Assembly: GCA_029557915.1 (NCBI GenBank)
Contig: JAKQHS010000165.1
Span: forward strand, 1-64,000
Length of the DNA: 64,000 nt
Source of the DNA: Bacteroidota bacterium
GTDB taxonomy: Bacteria > Bacteroidota > Bacteroidia > Chitinophagales > Saprospiraceae
Direction: 5' to 3'
The notes beneath the pieces were generated by a model, which was not told the DNA's origin, made no database searches, and saw nothing but the letters and a program-made list of their open reading frames with translations. Shown in pieces: positions 61,007 through 64,000 of this stretch; position 1 is the first letter of the stretch; every line of letters starts with the position of its first letter. The position numbers and the translations under genes are program-made.

Positions 61007-63496
61007 TTATCCTGTCTTTCCTGACCCGGAAGGATGCCGGTCCGTATTCTTTTGCGGCCCGTCCAGGTCGGGTATAGGGGTCCATTGCTTTTTAAGGGCA
61101 GTTCCTATGGATGTCAAGACCCATAACCCTAAAAAAGTGCCGGCATAAAAAGAAATGTTGTTGGCGGCCATCTCTGGGGGGGCGAATTTAAATTCAATTT
61201 GATGCTTTCCGGCCGGGACCGGCATCGCTCTCAACAAGAAATTGACCCTCACATGGTTTGCTGGCCGGCCATCAATCCTGGCATGCCACCCCTTGTCCGG
61301 GCCATACCAGACTTCCGAAAAAACAGCAAATTGTTCACTGGAGGTTTCAGTTTCATAGATAAGATGGTCCGGGGAGTATTGCACAAGCCGGATGATCCCG
61401 TTTTTCTGATAGGACGGCAGGACCTCTAAATTTTTAAATTCCTTTTGCAGCAGGACCGCCTCTTCTGCTGGATCCATACTATTTATAGCTTCAATCTCTT
61501 CGCGGGGCGTATTCACTGTATTTACCCTGGATACAAACCAGGCATTGCCCAGGGCATCCGGGTTTTGCTCCAAAACCCCTTTTTTATCAATGATGTATTT
61601 GGTGTTCATCATGTTCAGCGCATTCCTGTTGTTTTGACTGAAGTGCCGTTCGACCATATCCTGGTACCGGCTCAATTTAGTCGCACTGTATCCGCCAATG
61701 GTTTTATGAAAATACGAAGGGATAGCCGTGTTGAAAGTATTTACGCTGAGATCCAAAACACGGTAGGAGAGGGAAGAGTCCCTGAGTATTTCCTGATCCA
61801 CCGCTCTGGGCTTGAATATTGAATGGATTGACGGTTCGGTTACAAAATTACCGGCATTGACGTACCTTTTGGCGACCATCCAAAGATCAAAGCCGACGAG
61901 CAGGCCAAAGGCCAATATAAAGTCCTGTGGCTTCAGTTTTTTCAAGGCATATAAGTATAAAAGGCCCGCACCAATAAATAAAATAACCAGCGCCCGTACC
62001 GTATCTGAATTTAAATAACTCCTGCGTTCCTGCAGCAAGGCCTCATAAAGTTCTCGATTGGTTTTCCAATCCGGATCGCCCAAATCGGATTTCATTTCAA
62101 AGATTTGGGGCCCTAAAACCAAGATCAAAATCAAGGCTCCCGCCAAAGGCAAAACAGTCTTTTTAAATAGGCTCAGAATGCTTTTTTTTGTCCAGGCATG
62201 CTGCATAAACAGGTACAACCCATAAATGGAAAACAAGGGCACTAGGGTGGATAAAACGTTCAATATGGAATTCGGCGCCCTGAATTTATTATAATACGGC
62301 ACGAATTCAAACAATGGTTTATTCAATATCGAAAAATGATGACCCAGCGATTGCAGGACCAGAAAAGCCGCAGCGGTCAAGACCATCCATTTTAACGGAC
62401 CTTTTACCAGGATGAGCCCCATAATAAAAGCCAACACCAATAAAATACCCAGATAATCCGGCCCTTTGGTATTGGGTAATTCCCCCCAATACATCGGCAG
62501 CGTAAAACGATCAGGAACGGCTATTCCGTTTTTTTCTAATGCAGCAGCCATTTTTGACTTTTTTGACCAAACTTCATTGGTTGATCCGCCTACCGCGCCC
62601 GGTACCAATAAGGACATCAAGTCTTTATATCCCTCACTCCACTGCATGGCATACTCCCAATCCAGCCCGTTTTTGCCTCCTGCTGAACCGTCGCTTTCCT
62701 TGGCCGTATGGCCACTCAGGACCGATCCTCCCCTGGACGTTTCGCCGGCATAAGACCGCATACCCATGAGCAGCGAATAATTGACCAGAAAGGAAGCGAT
62801 CACCCCGAACAAGAGACCCAGGGCGGGGCGTATCAATGTGTTTACTCTTTTTTTCTTTACCCTCAGAATGGTTTCTGCCAGCACATATATGGCAAGCAAT
62901 ATACCGGCCTGGTAGGTCATTTGGATATGATTCATCCTGAGACTCCCCGCCAGTCCAAATGCAAAAACCACAGATCCCCATTTCCAGTTTTTATTGAACA
63001 ATAAATAGGCTCCTGCCAGAATCATGGGCACAAATCCCAGCGCGCCAATTTTGGTCAAATGACCGGAGCTTACCAGGACAACATGGTTCGTTGCAAAGGC
63101 AATGGAATAAGCCCCGATCAATGAAAGCCAGGGCCCCATTCCCAGGCAGCACAATCCTAAAAAGGCGCCCAATGACAAAATCAGATAATATTTTAATGAC
63201 CCGGAAAAAGAAAGGCTCAGGCCTTTGATCAGAAACTCAAAGAGGTTGCTTTTGGTCTGGGGAACATAAATTTGATAGGTGGGCATGCCTCCAAACATTG
63301 CATTGGTCCAATACGTTGGACGACCGGTCTTTTCAAAATGCGCCATCGCTTCGCGGGCCATGCCCCTATTATTGATCATATCGCTTTGGAACAATACTTT
63401 GCCACTTAGCTCAGGGGAAAAAAAGACCAGGTTGATTCCAGCCAGGATCGAAGCTGCCATAAGGTATGGACCTAGGAATTTAACCAGATGGGGCAT
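61007..63496 (-). CDS. YfhO-family membrane protein
   Basis: 829 residues with about 12 membrane segments and a large extracytoplasmic C-terminal part. Landmarks are LFQSDMINNRGMAREAMAHF, WTNAMFGGMPTYQIYVPQTK, MTYQAGILLAIYVLAE, AGETSRGGSVLSG and GWHARIDGRPA. Gram-positive YfhO relatives help glycosylate lipoteichoic acid; the Bacteroidota group is a likely GT-C-type enzyme or glycan carrier. First gene of the run YfhO, GT2, GT-A, FkbM. Confidence 0.92.
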   Translation of the reverse strand: MPHLVKFLGPYLMAASILAGINLVFFSPELSGKVLFQSDMINNRGMAREAMAHFEKTGRPTYWTNAMFGGMPTYQIYVPQTKSNLFEFLIKGLSLSFSGSLKYYLILSLGAFLGLCCLGMGPWLSLIGAYSIAFATNHVVLVSSGHLTKIGALGFVPMILAGAYLLFNKNWKWGSVVFAFGLAGSLRMNHIQMTYQAGILLAIYVLAETILRVKKKRVNTLIRPALGLLFGVIASFLVNYSLLMGMRSYAGETSRGGSVLSGHTAKESDGSAGGKNGLDWEYAMQWSEGYKDLMSLLVPGAVGGSTNEVWSKKSKMAAALEKNGIAVPDRFTLPMYWGELPNTKGPDYLGILLVLAFIMGLILVKGPLKWMVLTAAAFLVLQSLGHHFSILNKPLFEFVPYYNKFRAPNSILNVLSTLVPLFSIYGLYLFMQHAWTKKSILSLFKKTVLPLAGALILILVLGPQIFEMKSDLGDPDWKTNRELYEALLQERRSYLNSDTVRALVILFIGAGLLYLYALKKLKPQDFILAFGLLVGFDLWMVAKRYVNAGNFVTEPSIHSIFKPRAVDQEILRDSSLSYRVLDLSVNTFNTAIPSYFHKTIGGYSATKLSRYQDMVERHFSQNNRNALNMMNTKYIIDKKGVLEQNPDALGNAWFVSRVNTVNTPREEIEAINSMDPAEEAVLLQKEFKNLEVLPSYQKNGIIRLVQYSPDHLIYETETSSEQFAVFSEVWYGPDKGWHARIDGRPANHVRVNFLLRAMPVPAGKHQIEFKFAPPEMAANNISFYAGTFLGLWVLTSIGTALKKQWTPIPDLDGPQKNTDRHPSGSGKTG

Positions 63497-63654
63497 AATG
63501 TTAAAGCTTTGCTGCTGCTTCGTTTAACTCAAGGCGCTTTCAAGCCGAAGATACTACTTAAATAGAGACCTGAATCCGGCCGATCCCGGTTGAATCGAAG
63601 GCCTGTTTTGTTAATTTTTAAAAAGCCCTGCTCCTGCTTAAATCCATTATTAAT

Positions 63655-63687
63655 TTTGTCCCCAATAGAGGATTGTCCTTATTTTAT
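63655..63687 (+). promoter_or_regulatory. Possible -33/-7 promoter of the gene at the right edge
   Basis: TTTG at 63655-63658, then 21 bases, then TATTTTAT (63680-63687). The -7 part matches 6 of 8 positions of TAnnTTTG. The ATG follows 11 bases later at 63699. Confidence 0.35.
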
Positions 63688-63698
63688 TTTCTTTTTCC

Positions 63699-64000
63699 AT
63701 GAAGCTTTCAAAATTCGGTTATTTATCCAAACACCGGATGGCCCTTCTTTATGGGATGGCCCTGGCCTTCCTTTTGTTTTTGCTCAAGTGGCTGCAATGG
63801 AGATTTTTGATCGTGGATCACTCTATTGAAATTTATATTGGCCTCATTGCCTTTCTCTTTACCCTCCTCGGCATCTGGATCGCCCGCAAGCTGACCAAAC
63901 CCCGGTTGAAAACCGTCATGGTTGAAAAAACGGTACTTATTCCCGCAGATCCCGGATTTAAACTCAATGAAAACGAATTATCCAGGTTGAATCTGAGCAA
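63699..64000 (+). CDS. Small membrane protein cut by the window edge, probably LuxR-type regulator
   Basis: About 100 codons are visible from the ATG at 63699 and the frame is open at the edge. Two membrane segments (ALAFLLFLLKWLQW and IYIGLIAFLFTLLGIWIA) are followed by KLTKPRLKTVMVEKTVLIPA and the start of ENELSRLNLS. This order is the one seen in small Bacteroidota membrane proteins with a C-terminal LuxR HTH, where the next residues begin the HTH. The HTH itself lies outside the window, so the identity is inferred. Confidence 0.6.
   Translation, partial: MKLSKFGYLSKHRMALLYGMALAFLLFLLKWLQWRFLIVDHSIEIYIGLIAFLFTLLGIWIARKLTKPRLKTVMVEKTVLIPADPGFKLNENELSRLNLS

Overview
The window looks like chromosomal DNA of a free-living Bacteroidota, probably near Saprospiria or Chitinophagia (inference from gene content only). 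The pointers are a carboxypeptidase-regulatory-like/TonB-dependent outer membrane receptor, an orphan type IX secretion (Por) sorting domain, -7 boxes of the Bacteroidota form TAnnTTTG, starts without Shine-Dalgarno sequences, many signal peptides, Tat-dependent Gfo/Idh/MocA and hydrolase proteins, DUF1080, YfhO and a heme-binding dehydrogenase of the PVC/Bacteroidota type. I see no rRNA, tRNA, CRISPR array or prophage. The only trace of a mobile element is the end of a transposase gene at the left edge.

Layout. 0-7.2 kb: transposase tail, DinB protein, S9 peptidase, TonB-dependent receptor, then a repeat-rich gap and a secreted sugar isomerase/epimerase-like protein. 7.2-21.6 kb: a loose cluster of secreted carbohydrate enzymes: a GH51 arabinofuranosidase split by a frameshift, a zinc dehydrogenase, a phosphatase, a GH106-like enzyme, a GH10 xylanase-like enzyme, an alpha carbonic anhydrase lipoprotein, and a glycosidase-like protein fused to a formylglycine-generating-enzyme (FGE)-like domain. 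21.7-23.8 kb: an exported Gfo/Idh/MocA oxidoreductase followed by a DUF1080 protein, a pair that fits oxidative (3-keto) glycoside cleavage. 23.8-25.0 kb: an ECF sigma factor with an anti-sigma-like protein fused to a YCII domain. 25.1-30.6 kb: a five-gene minus-strand run (epimerase-like dehydrogenase, DapA-family lyase, exported hydrolase, MFS permease, GNAT) that looks like a catabolic operon. 30.7-37.7 kb: SemiSWEET, GNAT, a DUF4143 ATPase, a divergent four-carbon sugar-acid module (OtnK-like kinase; DenD-like dehydrogenase plus GntP permease) and a membrane protein. 37.8-45.4 kb: a large heme-c dehydrogenase, a VCBS-repeat protein, and a two-gene signalling unit (cNMP-binding histidine kinase plus a response regulator/glutaredoxin-like/thioredoxin reductase-like fusion). 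45.4-46.5 kb: seven tandem copies of a 135-150 bp repeat. 46.5-54.2 kb: accessory metabolism, including a serine hydrolase/ChbG deacetylase fusion and an AraD1/GguC-like protein. 54.3-63.5 kb: surface glycan genes (GT39-like, GT2, FkbM, YfhO). The right edge cuts a small membrane protein that is probably a LuxR-type regulator.

The overall theme is uptake and dismantling of plant-type polysaccharides and sugar acids, with much of the chemistry outside the cytoplasm. I found no obviously new defence or mobile system. The most unusual items are domain fusions in which expected catalytic cysteines are absent, several families of intergenic repeats (some directly in front of start codons), and a frameshifted GH51 gene.
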